This document shows positions 1 to 11,730 of a stretch of 64,000 nt of DNA, in pieces. The notes under the pieces were generated by a model that was not told the DNA's origin, did not search any database, and saw nothing but the letters and a program-made list of their open reading frames with translations. Position 1 is the stretch's first letter. Every line of letters starts with the position of its first letter. The stretch is from Ahaetulla prasina (taxonomy: Eukaryota; Chordata; Lepidosauria; Squamata; Colubridae), in contig NC_080540.1 of assembly GCF_028640845.1 (NCBI RefSeq), positions 161,471,438 through 161,535,437 of the forward strand, written 5' to 3'. Position numbers and translations under genes: made by a program.

Positions 1-255
1 GAGAAGCCTACAAAATAAATGGTGCAATGGGAAACTGATGCCAAAGGATTTTTGTCCCCTGTGCTGCATTTGGTTGGTAGGAGGAAAATCTGGGGGTCCA
101 GGAACTGTGGAAATGTCTCTTAGCTGAACTGCCCCTCCCCCAAAAGCTGGTGTATTTCTGCTCCTTCCTCTCCATCCCTTCCACTGTAGCCCTGTTGCCC
201 GTTTGCAATGAGAAGAACTCATGACCTAGAAACTGACATGGAGACAAAGACAGAC

Positions 256-530
256 AGGGGCCTCTGTGGCTCAGACTGCTAAGACAGTCTGTTATTAACA
301 CAGCTGCCTGCAATTACTGCAGGTTCTAGTCCCACCAGGCCCAAGGTTGACTCAGCCTTCCATCCTTTATAAGGTAGGTAAAATGAGGACCCAGATTGTT
401 GGAGGCAATAAAAGTTGACTTTGTATATAATATACAAATGGATGAAGACTATTGCTTGACATAGTGTAAGCCGCCCTGAGTCTTCGGAGAAGGGCGGGGT
501 ATAAATGCAAATTAATTTTTTTTAAAAAAA
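256..530 (+). repeat. Sauria-type tRNA-derived SINE
   Basis: The 5' part carries a pol III A-box-like segment (TGTGGCTCAGACTGCTAAGAC region, about 265-285) and a B box, GGTTCTAGTCC, at 322-332. The 3' part folds as the GC hairpin typical of these SINEs, reading CCGCCCTGAGTC then GAAGGGCGG, followed by TATAAATGCAAAT. The flanks AAAGACAGAC (from 246) and AAAGACAAAC (from 529) look like a target-site duplication with one mismatch. Non-autonomous; in this SINE class the 3' tail is known to be shared with Bov-B-type LINEs. Confidence 0.8.
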
Positions 531-581
531 AGACAAACATTTGGTTGCCTTCTTTGTACAGCCTGGCATACCTTTCAAATT

Positions 582-937
582 CAGGTAGCCCTCAACGTAC
601 AACATACAACTGAGCCCAAAATTTATGTTGCAGAGTGAGAAATGTGTCAAGTGAGTTTTGCCCCCTTCTATGAATTTTCTCGCCACGTTTGTTAAGCCAA
701 TCACTGCATTTCTTAAACGAGTAACACCGTTGTTAAGTCAGGACTTTGCTTGTCAGAAGGTCCCAGGAGGGGAACACATGACCCCAGGATATCGCAACCG
801 TCATAAATGTGAGTCAGTTGTCCAGCTCTTAAATGTAAATCATGTGACCATGGGGATGCTGCAAAAAGTCACTTTTTTCATTGCCCTTGTAAATTTGAAT
901 GGTCACTGAATGAACTGTTGCAAGCTGAGATCTACCT
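582..937 (+). mobile_element. Tigger-like (Tc1/mariner) non-autonomous element, decayed
   Basis: Same family as 9733-10137 and 20701-21089: it starts with CAGGTAGCCCTCAACGTAC and includes the family phrases GAGCCCAAAATTT, GTTAAGTCA, CAACCGTCATAAA and GGTCACTGAATGAACTGTTG. The right terminal repeat is damaged. There is no coding capacity; short open frames here are chance. Confidence 0.7.
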
Positions 938-987
938 CCCACAACCCAAGGAAAGGGCAACAAAGAGGAAAACTGAAGGGTTGAATC

Positions 988-1226
988 CAGTGGTGAAATT
1001 TTTTTTACTACCAGTTCTGCGGGCATGGCTTATTGGGCGCGGCAGGGGAAGGATACTGTAAAATCCCCATTCCCTCCCCACTCCTGGGGGAAGGATATTG
1101 CAAAATCTCCATTCCCACCTCACTCTAGGGCCAGCCAGATGTGGTATTTGCCAGTTCTCTGAACTACTCAAAATTTCCGCTACCGTTTCTCCAGAACCTG
1201 TCGGAACCTGCTGGATTTCACCCCTG
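988..1226 (+). mobile_element. hAT non-autonomous element, family A
   Basis: Terminal inverted repeats begin CAGTGGTGAAAT on the left and end ATTTCACCCCTG on the right. The 8-bp flanks GTTGAATC (980-987) and GTTTAATC (1227-1234) differ at one base. Interior phrases ACTACCAGTTCTG, GGAAGGATA and CTCAAAATTTCCGC are shared with six other family A copies in this window. The 41-bp internal unit appears about twice here. Confidence 0.85.
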
Positions 1227-1361
1227 GTTTAATCCAAACTTTGTCACCTAAATACTAGAGCCTTTGAAAGAAGAAGGGTTTATGCTTGTAAAAACCTCTT
1301 TCCAAAGGTCCACTCTAAACAGGAATGCACTTGGACTCAGTTCAGACTCTTGGGTCTAAGG

Positions 1362-1444
1362 CAGCATTTCTCAACCTTAGCAATTTTAAGAGGTGTATTC
1401 TCCAACTCTCAGAATTCCCCAGCCAGCATAGGAGTTGGAATCCA
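1362..1444. mobile_element. Fragment of foldback hAT element, family C
   Basis: It reads CAGCATTTCTCAACCTTAGC, then CAACTCTCAGAATTCCCCAG, matching one arm of the foldback elements at 16895, 20366 and 23667. The second arm is nearly missing, so this is a decayed or deleted copy. Confidence 0.5.
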
Positions 1445-2877
1445 AAGAGTTTTTTGGCTCTATTTCCTAGGTCATTAAGTTGCAGACAACCCTCAGAAAG
1501 ATACAGTTCAAATTAATTTCTTAAGGAAAATTTGTTTAGAAGGCTTCTCTACTTATGACCTGGTCAATGCAGCTTATTATATGTTGAGGTTTGAATCTCA
1601 ACTTCCTAATGGATCTGAGGGACCCAAATATATGTGGGTCCTGCAGCAGGGTTTGAAGTTATACAGATGAAAGAGTTCCTGTGTTCAATTCCCCCAAGGA
1701 TATCTTCCAAACTTTTATTTTGACCTGTTTGTCATCCCTAATGCATTAAAGATTCATCGATTATATCAAAAAGTTAATGTCAGTAACAAAAATGTTAAAA
1801 ACGAGGATATGTAAAAGAGATATTAGAAATAATATATCAAAAAACATAATTTATGAACTCTCATATTGGGTTGCTCCTGAACTAACTGGCTATGTCAAAC
1901 CTTTCTAAAAGGTTTGGGGCTTCCAATAAGGTTTTATTTATTTATTTATTTAGCATATATAGCATCTACAGAGGCATCTGCAATCACTGATATACAACAC
2001 TAATAAAACACATTATAGATACAAAGACAAATCTTAGTTTAAATAAAGCATCAGCATATGAAAAGTGTATGGACAATACAATTAATATGACAAAGTGTTA
2101 AATTAGGGTAAAACCATGATAAGGTTATGGGTTAAACTTCATTAGGCTATGAAATGTAAACTACCTCCATGATGGTATAGGCAATATTCTGCTTTAACAT
2201 AGTGGCTAAAATTTGACATATATGGCAACCAATATAGTATCTCTTATGGTCAAAAACTACAGAGGCAGCAACTAGATTACAACAATTCCAGTAAAGTGGA
2301 GGAATTTTATAGCTCAATCACTGTATCTATATATTTGTAGCTGTTCAAACATGGTGCATGGCGATATTGGGAGATGGACCATCACTTAGCAGTAAAGTTT
2401 TGTCCTTCTATGACCAAAGTCCCAGGTTCAATCTTCACTATCTTCTGTTTAAAAAGATCTTGATCAAGATCCTGGAGCATCACTGCCAGTCAGAGAAGTC
2501 AACACTGGGCTGAACAGACCAATTAGCAGATTTGCCTAGAAAAATTAGCATGTTTTTCTACTTTGGATAAATGAACAGCCCAAATTCAGTGCCAAGTCAA
2601 GGAACACGGACAGGCTGCTGACATGGCTGCCACTTTCCTTGCTCTCTTTTTTTTCTAGTTGTCACCACCGAGAACAGAGAGAAGCTGGCACTACAGACAG
2701 GAACCGATGTGGCCCACGGGTCTCCTGATGTTCTCTTAGGTGGGGCTTTCCACCGAATACAAACAATGCAAAGAAGCAGGTGGCTTCTTTGGGTACTGCA
2801 TATGAAACTCCTGCTTCAATATGGCCAGCTTTGGATGAGACATCTGCCTTTATCTTAATATCTTATCTTACTATCTT
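1445..2877. other. No gene recognised; possible LINE tail
   Basis: AT-rich sequence without a convincing exon. A (TTTA)n tract near 1935-1962 followed by AT-rich sequence resembles a minus-strand LINE 3' end, but is too short to classify. A polypyrimidine-AG at about 2645-2659 followed by a short open frame was considered as an exon and not accepted. Confidence 0.4.
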
Positions 2878-3020
2878 ACATGCATAAGAGCACCAACGTG
2901 CCTACCGTCCCTGTCCTAATGTTCCCTTTAATTGTATTCACTTTATGTATGCAATTCATGCTTATACTTATATATATTATCTAATACATACTCAACAAAT
3001 AAATACATAAAAATAAATAA
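2878..3020 (+). repeat. LINE 3' UTR (CR1/L3-like)
   Basis: It contains GCATAAGAGCACCAACGTGC, then CTACCGTCCCTGTCCTAAT, the reverse complement of the conserved 3' UTR block seen at 38100-38160 and 54228-54270, and ends in an (AATA)n-rich tail. It is a 5'-truncated copy with only the tail left. Confidence 0.65.
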
Positions 3021-3589
3021 AATGCCAATACTCTCCCAAACAGGAGAACACTACTCCCTATCCTTTTCTTGAGCACCACTCCTCCGTTCCCTTCTTGCCC
3101 CAGAAGCTCCTGGAATTGCTACATACTACCCAAGCAAGGCTCTGCAAAAAAAAAAAAGCCTGTATAGGATTCATTTCATCGGGAAACTCCAAAGACGACA
3201 AGGAGAGGATCTACCCTTAGGGATAAAGCAAAAAGCTACAACTTGTCCTGAGCTTCATGTTTTTCATCTGCCAATCAGAACCATTCGGTTCCCTGTGATT
3301 TTGCTCAATTGATCCAGCAATCTGAACCTCTCCAGGCAAGCAGCGATCTTGGTCCTTACTCAGGTTCTTCCAGCTTCTACCTCTCCTCCTTCCTTCCACC
3401 TCCAGCTAGCTATCCCCTCTTCTAGCTGGATACTAATGAGCTAATAATGTGTCAGCCAGCACCATGTGGCTTTGTTTATCTCTTTCCAAGCTTGGTCCTC
3501 GGGGCCGGAGAATTCTCTGTGGGAGAACTTCAGTGATCTCTTAGCATGTTTCTCCTCTTCCTCTTTTTCCTTCCACCTTTTCAGGAAGC
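3021..3589. other. No gene recognised
   Basis: Unique-looking sequence leading into the CpG-rich island. GC content rises towards its right edge. Open frames are short and have no recognisable domain. Confidence 0.3.
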
Positions 3590-4340
3590 CCGAAGTTGGA
3601 TCCAGTTATCCCCGGAGCTCTCCAGGGCACTCTGCGATTATGTCATGTATTTCTGAGGCAACCTGCCTCCCCATCCCGCCCACGCTGTGCTCCTAATTAT
3701 TTTTCGGTTGCAACCCGACCCCCGGGGTAGGAACGAAAGCTTCTGCACCCGAGAGGCGTCCTTCGGAGCCAAAGAGAACCGATCGGCATCCCACCGATTG
3801 GCATCCCTCGCAAGGATAAGCCTGCCTACCTGCCCAACCTCGGAGCATCCCCGACACAAGCAAAGGGCACCAGCCGTTTTACTTTTGCAAACTCTCTGCC
3901 CGCCCCGCTTCGCCCCTCCCGCTTGCCAGTCTCTTGGTCCTACCCATGTGCCTCCGCCGCCTCCGCCGCCGCCACCGCCACCGCCACCACCGCTGCAGGC
4001 TGGGCTCCTCGCGCTGCCTGCGTCTTCCAGTTCCCATCGCCTTCCGCCCCCCACCCCTCCCTTCCCGCTCTTCTCCCTAATCTCTCCCCTCCTTCCTCTC
4101 CTCACCCAGCCGGGCTCTGGCCAATGGGCTGACTTCGCGGCCGCCTCTGGTTGCAGGTAGCTCAGTGGCTCGGCTACTGATGTCATCGCCGCGGAATGCG
4201 CGAGCCAAGGTGAAGCGCGGCCCGGGCGCAGGAGGAGGGGCTACGCGCGCACCCCTCCCCCCTCAGGGCTCCTGGCGCGAGAAGGCTGGCTCCGCGGCTC
4301 TCCCCCTGTTCTGACTTCAGGCTCTTCTGCAAAGACGGGA
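3590..4340. promoter_or_regulatory. CpG-rich island, candidate promoter / 5' exon
   Basis: This is the only extended GC- and CpG-dense stretch in a generally AT-rich window, densest at about 4130-4310 (for example CGCGAGCC and GCGCGGCCCGGGCGC). It holds a CCAAT box in GGCCAATGGGC (CCAAT at 4121-4125), a CRE-like TGATGTCA at 4178-4185, and a (CCG)/(CCA) triplet run at about 3953-3994. Long open frames cross it on both strands because of base composition, including proline or glycine runs, so I do not call a protein. It could be a promoter and first exon of a gene outside the window on either side, or an orphan CpG island. Direction is unknown. Confidence 0.5.
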
Positions 4341-4352
4341 CGAAGGAGGGAA

Positions 4353-4602
4353 GTTTCTTCCTTCCTTCCCTTCCCTTCCCATCCCGCCTCCTTCCTGCCT
4401 GCCTGCCTGCCTGCCTGCCTGCATCCATCCTTCCTTCCTTCCTTCCTACCTGCATCCTTCCTTCCTTCCTTCCTTCCTTCCTTTCCCTTCCCTTCCTGCC
4501 TCCTTCCTTCCTTCCTTCCTTCCTTCCTTCCTTCCTTCCTTCCTTCCTTCCTTCCCTTCCCACCTGCATCCTTCCTTGCTTCCTTCCTTCCTCCCTCACT
4601 TC
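4353..4602. repeat. Polypyrimidine microsatellite, (TTCC)n/(TGCC)n
   Basis: A nearly pure C/T strand made of TTCC, TGCC and CATCC units. It lies directly beside the CpG-rich island. Mirror-symmetric pyrimidine tracts of this kind can form triplex DNA. Confidence 0.9.
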
Positions 4603-4744
4603 CTTACGCCCAAGCAAGAGCATATTTTGTCCAGTGTGGGGGTGCGGGTGGGAGTGGGAGAGAACTATAAGGGAACACATTTTTTAAAAAAATAATGTGC
4701 ATGAAAGTTAGGCACAGCCCAAAGGAAAGAATTATGGAGAGATT

Positions 4745-4815
4745 TCAGGAGAGAGAGAGAGAGGAGAGACTAGGTAGGTAGGTAGGTAGGTAGATAGGTA
4801 GGTAGATAGGTAGAT

Positions 4816-4894
<79 letters not shown>

Positions 4895-4895
4895 T
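4745..4895. repeat. (GA)n, (GGTA)n and (GATA)n array
   Basis: Runs of GA, then TAGG/TAGA units, then about 80 bp of pure GATA up to 4893. GATA is one of the two units of Bkm-type satellites. Confidence 0.95.
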
Positions 4896-6700
4896 ATTTA
4901 GCGTCATGTAGCCCAGTTTCTCCAAACATAGGCCGTTCCCTGATTATTGGACTTCAATTCCCAGTTTATTTATTAAATTTCTACCTAAGTGACTGTTGGC
5001 AGTATTCAACAAGATTGTAATTTTTTTTCACATCGACTAATCTGGTTGAGGAATTCTGCAAAAATTAAAAAATAAAGATGGTAAAACATATGGCTCTCTG
5101 AACGTAAAGATTAAATTTATTTGTTAATATGCTGTCTAGCCAAGGAAGGGTAAGTGGGGTCTTGTCGCATATTTGCACCAAGTCTACAACTTTCTATGAA
5201 AATAAGCAATACTGACTTTCTTTCCCAGACATTTACTACATTTAATACCTGCTATTAAAAGCTTCTGGGAAAAATGTCCAGCTGAAAACAGACCCGTTTG
5301 TCCTACATTAGAGAACAAACTAGTTCAAGTTAGCCCAACATTTAGTGGCCAACCATTAAACAGAGCATGAAAGCAACCTTCCATATTGTTCTCAATACAG
5401 TAGCTGGTATTTAAATACCTTCTTCTTTAAATAGAAATCAAGCTAATTTGACAAACTAATCCTACAGGACTGAACATTAGGAAATACCTAATAATGCAAG
5501 AAAAATATAGTTCTGAAAAGTACTCAGCTTTAGATCTCTTAATTCTGCCTCCCACTTACTTCAAAGTTCAAAATATAGGCTTTAGAGAACTTAGAACTTT
5601 TCACACAAGAGGATATTCTATCAGTGAGATGGACAAGACTGCATTTAGTTTCAACAGATACAGTGTAATGGTATAAATCCAATACGCATAAGCTAACAGG
5701 CACCACTAATGTAAACATGGACAGAAATAATAACATATTGTTAAAGTACTGATACTATAAACCTGCTTCTTGTCTTCTTTTAAATGGCTGAGCTGCTTCA
5801 GAATCAATAGTTTCTTACTGCCACTGCTGTAATATACAACCAATTTAACGTCAAAGAAATGTTTTCTTCAGTAATACAAGTAGCTGTCAGAAAATAGGGT
5901 CAAGACATCAAACAAGTACCATACATTGGTCATATCCATTCACTCAGACTCTTTTGATATATGTGTAGCACTCAATTGCACAAGCCTCAGAAAATCCCAC
6001 AGAAGAAACCTTTTTAAAGAATTGTACATATCTATCTTATATTCACCCTCAAATAAAAGTTATTTGGATGGATTACAAACTAAAAGAATGAAAGGACAAT
6101 AAAGGACAACAATAAATAGCATGAGGAGAATTAGCAAGATGTTTACATATAAAAGTCATCCCCTCCCAATTCAGACACTTAAAACACCCTAACTAAACTT
6201 TTAACAAGTCAGAATCTCAGTATGGATTTACATTTAGTAGAGGTCAGTAAAACTGACACTCCTTCTCACCATCCCTTAATACCATTTTGAGCTTAGATTT
6301 CCTTGATGGGTCTTGAGAGTCTAATAAAATGTAGTAAGTCCTTCCAATCTGAAGTCTGTCCATGCTTGTTCAGTACAGACTTGCGATTTGTTCTTTCCTT
6401 TCTTTCTCTTCCCTAAAGGACACACTAAGAATAGAATAGTCTTTCCCAGACAATGCTATGCGCTCTGACTCATTCCCTACCTCAGATCTGCTCAGCATCT
6501 CAGCCTAGCATATTTGCCCTTGCTCCTTTCCTCATCTTCTCCTACTGCCTCAGTTTCCTTTCACTTTTGCTATTTCAGTTTAAATTGTTTGTTCTCCCAC
6601 AACACAAGCCCACCTGGCCTTAGGCAGGGAGTCATATACAAAAATCTCCTATTTCAACTTAAGCCACAAACTTTGCTGTATACTTGATTCAATGTTTAAC
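4896..6700. other. No gene recognised
   Basis: AT-rich sequence without a convincing exon, RNA gene or transposon end on either strand. The longest open frames are about 65 codons and show no domain. Confidence 0.3.
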
Positions 6701-6701
6701 T

Positions 6702-6860
6702 TAATTTATTTATTTAATTTATTTATTTAATTGGATTTTTATACCGCCCTATCTCCCGAAGGACTCAGGGCGGTTTACAGCCAGATAAAAATAAACAAGA
6801 ATAAATACAAGATAAAAACAATATTTAAAAAACTTACTAAATTGGCCCAAATTAAAATAT
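6702..6860 (-). repeat. SINE/LINE 3' tail fragment
   Basis: On the minus strand it reads ACCGCCCTGAGTCCTTCGGG, then AGATAGGGCGGTATAAAAAT (hairpin at about 6742-6773), followed by (TTTA)-type tail sequence. This is the same 3' hairpin as in the SINE at 256-530, but the sequence upstream of it differs, so it may be the end of the partner LINE. Confidence 0.55.
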
Positions 6861-7249
6861 AATTAAAACAATAATATTTATTTTATTACTTTATTATTTT
6901 TCCTGACTCGTTGGCTATGCTTGCCCAAGATAGCTTAATAACCTAAATTTGTAGAACTTCTTGAACTACAAATCATCCAATCATATTTTAGCCAATTGTA
7001 TTATAGGAACCCATCAAAAATTCTACCTTGCTATAGTTTGCAACTTCTCGTTTTTATTCATCTCAAACGTTGGCTTCTCTGGGTTAGGATATTATGGCAA
7101 GATGTGAAGGAACAATTTCACCAATTAGGAAGTTGGTTAAGATGGTGATGTATGATTCAGATTCAGTTATAGGTATTTAAATGAACCTAGGCAGCAATGA
7201 TATAGTGGAGGGGAATGAATAAGAGTTCCGTTATGGGACTAGATATTTC
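6861..7249. other. No gene recognised
   Basis: AT-rich sequence between a SINE/LINE tail and an L2-like relic. Nothing else is recognised. Confidence 0.3.
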
Positions 7250-8970
7250 AGTCTATAAATGATGCAAATGCAGTGTGAACTCTTCCACTGAAATACTGTA
7301 ATAATTGCAATCATTCTCTGGAGGCTTTAGGTGCAGCAGCACAACATGGACTTCAAGGGGAAAAACTGGGGTGGCCACGAGCCTCTGGAAGACCTCAAAC
7401 TGCTCCACACATGCTGGATGTGAGACATATGTGAGCAGGGATGCAGAATAATTTAGTGGAGCTGGCTGGTGTTTCACCAATCCCTTATCGTTGGGCTGGT
7501 GGTTGATTCCATACAACATCTGGTAGTGGAAGATTTCAACCTTCAAGCATTGGGGATAGGACATAGCAGTGAGTTTTGCTCAGGGATTCATATCTACTTT
7601 GACCACCTTAAGACTTATCTCAACTGTCCAAAATCACAGGGGGATACTCTCTCAATCTGGTTTTTACAGCTGAAACATGGTGTCTGTCACTACCACTCTT
7701 TCATTATGTTCAGGTCCCTTTTTGGTCACCACGAGGCAAAAACAATGCTAATATGGGCAGCATTTGAGTCTCTCTGGGGAGATAATTCCATAAATGGGGT
7801 ACACCACAAAAGAATTTCTCCCCCATGTAGTCACCAGAGCACGAATGACGTATTTCTGTTTAAATAAGATTGCGGTTGATAAATCAGCCAAATCTGATAA
7901 AAGACATCCCATGCCACTGAGGCCACTTGGATCTCTAGTGGCAGTGGTGGGTAGAAGAACACCCCAACCTGCAAACCTGCTCTTTTAAGGCGAGCGTGGG
8001 GACCTCCAGGACAGGCAGGGCACCCATCAGTTCAACAGACAAACCACCCATTAACAATATTGCCATCTTGTCTGGACTGAACCTCAATTTCCCTGACTCT
8101 CAATTCAGTCCATCGCCCTGCCCAAGCATTAGTTCAGAACACCGATCGCCTCTCTTGTGCTACACGAAAAGGAGTGGTAGAGCTGAGTGTCATCTGCATA
8201 TTGACAGGACCTCAGCCCACCTTTTTGGATTACCTCCCGGTTATTTTATGTGGATGTTAAAGAGCATGGGAGAGTAAATGAATCCCCGAAGGGCATCATA
8301 TCCCAGTCGTCATGAGGCAGAAGAGTCACACAACCCTAGCAACACCTTCTGGAAAGGATAATCCAGAGGTGGGTTTCAGCAGGTTCTGACCAGTTCTGGA
8401 GAACTGGTAGCAGAAATTTTGAGTAGTTCGGAGAACCGGTAAATATCACCTCTGACTGGCCCCATCAATTCTCTGCCTCCCAAGTCCCAGCTGATCAGGA
8501 GGAAATGGGGATTTTGCAGTAGCCTTCCCCTGGAGTGGGTTGGGAATGGAGATTTTACAGTATCCTTCCTCTGCCACGCCCACCATGCCACGCCCACCAA
8601 ACCATGCCACACCCACCAAGGCACACCATACCCACCAAGCCACACCCACAGAACTGGTAGTAAAAAATGTTGAATCCCACCACTGGGGTAATCCAAGTAG
8701 GAGTGAAGCCACTCTGTTACATTAACCCTAGGTTCCAACTCTGACAGTCTATCCAGGAGGACATCATTGCCAACGGTATTGAAAGAGAGGTTCAGGGGGC
8801 CCTGCATTGCCTGTCCTTTTTCCCCAGCACAGATCAATCCTTAGGATAACCAAGATAGTTTCCGTTCCATAACCTGGCTTGACACTGAATTGAAATAGAT
8901 TTGGAAAATCAGTCTGGGAGTCTCCTGCACCAGGCCCAAGACCAAGCCTGATGGGTAGTGTAGGGTGGGC
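7250..8970 (-). pseudogene. L2-clade LINE relic, reverse transcriptase region
   Basis: In antisense, the block at about 8160-8300 carries GAGTGTCATCTGCATATTGA and ATGTGGATGTTAAAGAGCAT. These are the antisense of the L2 reverse transcriptase segment around the YADD box and the preceding PQGSILSPMLFNIYMK-like segment. The block at 8700-8870 (GACAGTCTATCCAGGAGG, GGTATTGAAAGAGAGGTT, GATAGTTTCCGTTCC) matches the upstream antisense part around the conserved AFDT segment. No long frame survives. The right half is separated from the left by the hAT element at 8364-8685. The stretch at 7250-7990 is assigned to the same LINE only by position. No function is expected. Confidence 0.55.
8364..8685 (-). 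mobile_element. hAT non-autonomous element, family A
   Basis: Left end CAGAGGTGGGTTTCAGCAGG and right end ATCCCACCACTG. The 8-bp flanks GGATAATC (8356-8363) and GGGTAATC (8686-8693) differ at one base. It interrupts an L2 LINE relic, so it is younger than that LINE. Confidence 0.9.
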
Positions 8971-9133
8971 AGGCCACTAGGCAGATCACACTACAGGGAC
9001 AGTCCCAGGAGGCAGCAGAAGCTCATCACCTTGGGCTCATTAGAGAAAGGCTAAGGGTATCAGGCATACATTTCTGCATTTTAGGCCCTGCTCAGTTCAC
9101 CTGTCTAGAATCAGGCAAAACAACTAGTGGTAC

Positions 9134-9400
9134 CAGTGGTGGGTTTCAAATTTTTTTACTGCCGGTTCTGTGGGTGTGGCTTGGTGGGTGTGGCATGGTT
9201 TGGTAGGCGTGGCTTGGTGGGAGTGGCAGGGGAAGGTTACTCCAAAATCCCCATTTCCTCCCAATCAGCTGGGACTTGGGAGGCAGAAACTAGATGGGGG
9301 CAGGGCCAGTCAGGATTTTTACTACCAGTTCTCCAAACTACTCAAAATTTCCACTACTGGTTCTCCAGAACTGGTCAGAACCTGCTGAAACCCACCTCTG
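9134..9400 (+). mobile_element. hAT non-autonomous element, family A
   Basis: Starts CAGTGGTGGGTTTCAAA and ends GAAACCCACCTCTG. The 8-bp flanks AGTGGTAC and CCTGGGAC match at only five positions, so the duplication is decayed or one end is rearranged. Confidence 0.85.
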
Positions 9401-9732
9401 CCTGGGACCCTCTTAAAAAGTTGTTTAGGATGTTCAGGATGTGGTATTTCTTCAAGCTAAAAGAAAATGCAGCCCATTAAACTATGACTCAGAATGCCCT
9501 CAATGAGCCACGAGCCAGAAAAATGCTCAGTTAAAATCTCTTTGCATGACCTGTTTGCAAGACCTCAATAGGTATGTTACGCAAGCCCCTCAACCCTGCC
9601 TTTCTCTTTCCTTCTCTTCTCTGCCTGGAGGTAATAGCTGCCTACTTTACAAGGCAACTGGAAGATTCAGTGACATAATGTATGGAAATTATTTCTAGTA
9701 TCTTAGATTGCATGGAAAAGTGTATCTAAATA
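9401..9732. other. No gene recognised
   Basis: Non-repetitive-looking sequence between a hAT and a Tigger-like copy. Confidence 0.3.
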
Positions 9733-10137
9733 CAGATAGTCCTCAATGTACAATCACAACGGAGCCCAAAATTTTCTATTGTTAAGTGAGACATTTGTTA
9801 AGTGAGATTTGCCCCCGTTTTACAACCTTTCTTGTTACAGTTGTTAAGTGAATCACTGCAATCGTTAAGTTAGTAACACGGTTGCTAAGCGAATCTGGCT
9901 TCCCCATTGCTTTTGCTTGTCAGAAGGTCGCAAACGGGGATAATATAACCCAGGGACACTGCAACCGTCATAAATATGAGTCAATTGCCCAGCGTCTGGA
10001 TTTTGATCATGTGATCACGGGGAATCTTGCAACGATCGTAAGTGTGAGAAACAGTCATAAGTCACTTTTTTCAGTGTCTTTATAACTTTGAACTTTGAAT
10101 TACTCAGTGAACTGTTGTAAGTCAAGGACCACTTGCA
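9733..10137 (+). mobile_element. Tigger-like non-autonomous element
   Basis: Starts after a TA (9731-9732) with CAGATAGTCCTCAATGTAC. The interior includes TTGTTAAGTGAGA, GTAACACGGTTGCTAAGC, CAACCGTCATAAATATGAG and GTAAGTCAAGGACCACTTG at the right end, a near-inverted copy of the left end. There is no reading frame for a transposase. Confidence 0.8.
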
Positions 10138-10170
10138 TTATATAAAATACTTATAAATGAATATCTATAT

Positions 10171-10474
10171 CAGTGATAGCTAACCTTTTCAGCACCAAGT
10201 GCCAAAAGTGCACGTGTGTGCACCCATAATGCAATTTGTGTGGGTGACCTCTGGGTGCACCCCATGCATGCGCCCCACCCCCAAGCATGCACATGCGACC
10301 ACACGTGTGCACCCCGTCCCCTGTGCATGTGCGGCAGAGACCCGAAAACCAGCTGGCCACTGGGAGGTACGCGCGCATGCACAGTAGAGCTGTGCTGGGG
10401 TGATGGCTTGCATGCCCACAGAGAAAGCTCTGCATGCCACCTGTGGCACATGTGCCATAGGTTCACCATCACAG
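10171..10474 (+). mobile_element. hAT element, family D (GATGGCGAACC-type ends)
   Basis: Starts CAGTGATAGCTAACCTTTTC and ends GGTTCACCATCACAG. These are inverted relatives of each other. The interior is rich in alternating GTGC/GCAC (for example GTGCACGTGTGTGCACCC). No clean 8-bp duplication is visible, so one end may be trimmed. Confidence 0.65.
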
Positions 10475-10575
10475 TTGTAGGTTGCTTCTCTCCTTGATTA
10501 GTTTCCACGCATTTCTTCTTGGCCTGCCTTCAGGTGCTTTGGAGAATAACCTGACTCCCTCTTCTTTGTGGCACA
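10475..10575 (-). repeat. CR1 LINE fragment
   Basis: GCTTCTCTCCTTGATTAG and CAGGTGCTTTGGAGAATAAC are the antisense of the CR1 C-terminal coding segment seen at 29440-29530 and 43530-43600. About 100 bp of C-terminal coding sequence remains. Confidence 0.7.
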
Positions 10576-11730
10576 TATGATGTGTTTTATGTTGTCTTTA
10601 ATGGCTCTGCTATGAGCTGCTATGATCACTATGTGAGACAGGCACCCATATAAGTTCTATATATAAATGCTCTGGCTCTCTTTCACATACATTGCATACA
10701 CCCACAACATAAGCACACAACACCTTAGTGATATGTCACTTCAGCTGATTTTTTTTCCTTGAGCTTTAGCAACAACCATCTGCCTCCTCTGGCCAATAGA
10801 GTCCTACCAAATGGAAATGAGATTAAATTGGCTAAAACTGACCAGGACAATTAATCAGAATGCTTCTATATTCTTGGCAGGCTCTCGGTCTAGCTATTCA
10901 TCATTAAGAGTGCCTTGAGACTTAAAGTGAAACACAACAACCTGGGTGAGCGATGTAAAAGGAATAAAAACCTCCAAGGAACATCTTCATAAGGTAAGGC
11001 TACAAACTTGTGAGAATTTCTCTATGTACAACCTATGGCATTCTGGACTGATACGATAACCAAGGATGCCCAATGCAGTGCTAATTTATAGTGATTGGGT
11101 CTTCTACGGACTGGAGAAGTTCGGAGAAGGCCATGAATGGGAGATTAGGCTGAGATTAGGCTGGATGTCACCATCAGACAAGGTGAGATTTCCCTTTTTA
11201 ATGTGATTCTTGCCTCCAAACTTTGCTATGCAAAGTCACTTCTCATGGAGCGTTGCCATGTTCAACCTTTGGACAATTGCTAACACACTATTATATTTCA
11301 CTGTCATATTTTCTTGTTAGCTCCCTTTTAAAAATGATTTGAGTCTGGGAGCCAGAAATACTATAGCCATATTGCTTGATAATGTCACAATGTATTACTG
11401 TAGCCATCTAGTATTATTACCTAGAGTAATACTAATACTGTGACATTCATCAAGCAAGTTTTTAGAACAACTTGGTCACTAGTATTCAGTCAGGGAAGTA
11501 GAGTAGAAAAGCATTTCTTTTGTCATGGAATTGGATTTTGATGGCAAAGAAAAGAACAAAGAAAGAGAGCACCCTATCCCTCATTAAACTTCATACATCA
11601 TGTCAAATCATAACCCCCTGTGTTGCCCACCAAACAACCTGGCAGTTGCATTTGTTACCTATTGCAGCTTTTGGAGCATTTTCAAAATATGGAGCATATG
11701 CTTGTTTTTCACATCCCAAACCGCCCATCT
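10576..11730. other. No gene recognised
   Basis: No exon, transposon end or RNA gene recognised. A short alternate AT hairpin-like stretch occurs near 11360-11450. Confidence 0.3.

Noticed and set aside
256..340. A tRNA gene suggested by A and B box sequences
   Set aside because: The boxes belong to a tRNA-derived SINE. No complete cloverleaf or anticodon arm is evident, and the SINE tail follows.
2645..2745. A possible exon after TTTTTTTTCTAG, reading VTTENREKLALQTGTDVAHG
   Set aside because: There is a polypyrimidine-AG but no good GT donor (the only candidate is TTAGGTGGGG), no known domain and no neighbouring exons.
3687..4186. Long overlapping frames with proline and glycine runs in the CpG-rich island
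   Set aside because: High GC content removes stop codons on both strands. Both strands look equally open, and no domain is visible. A first exon cannot be excluded, but is not supported.
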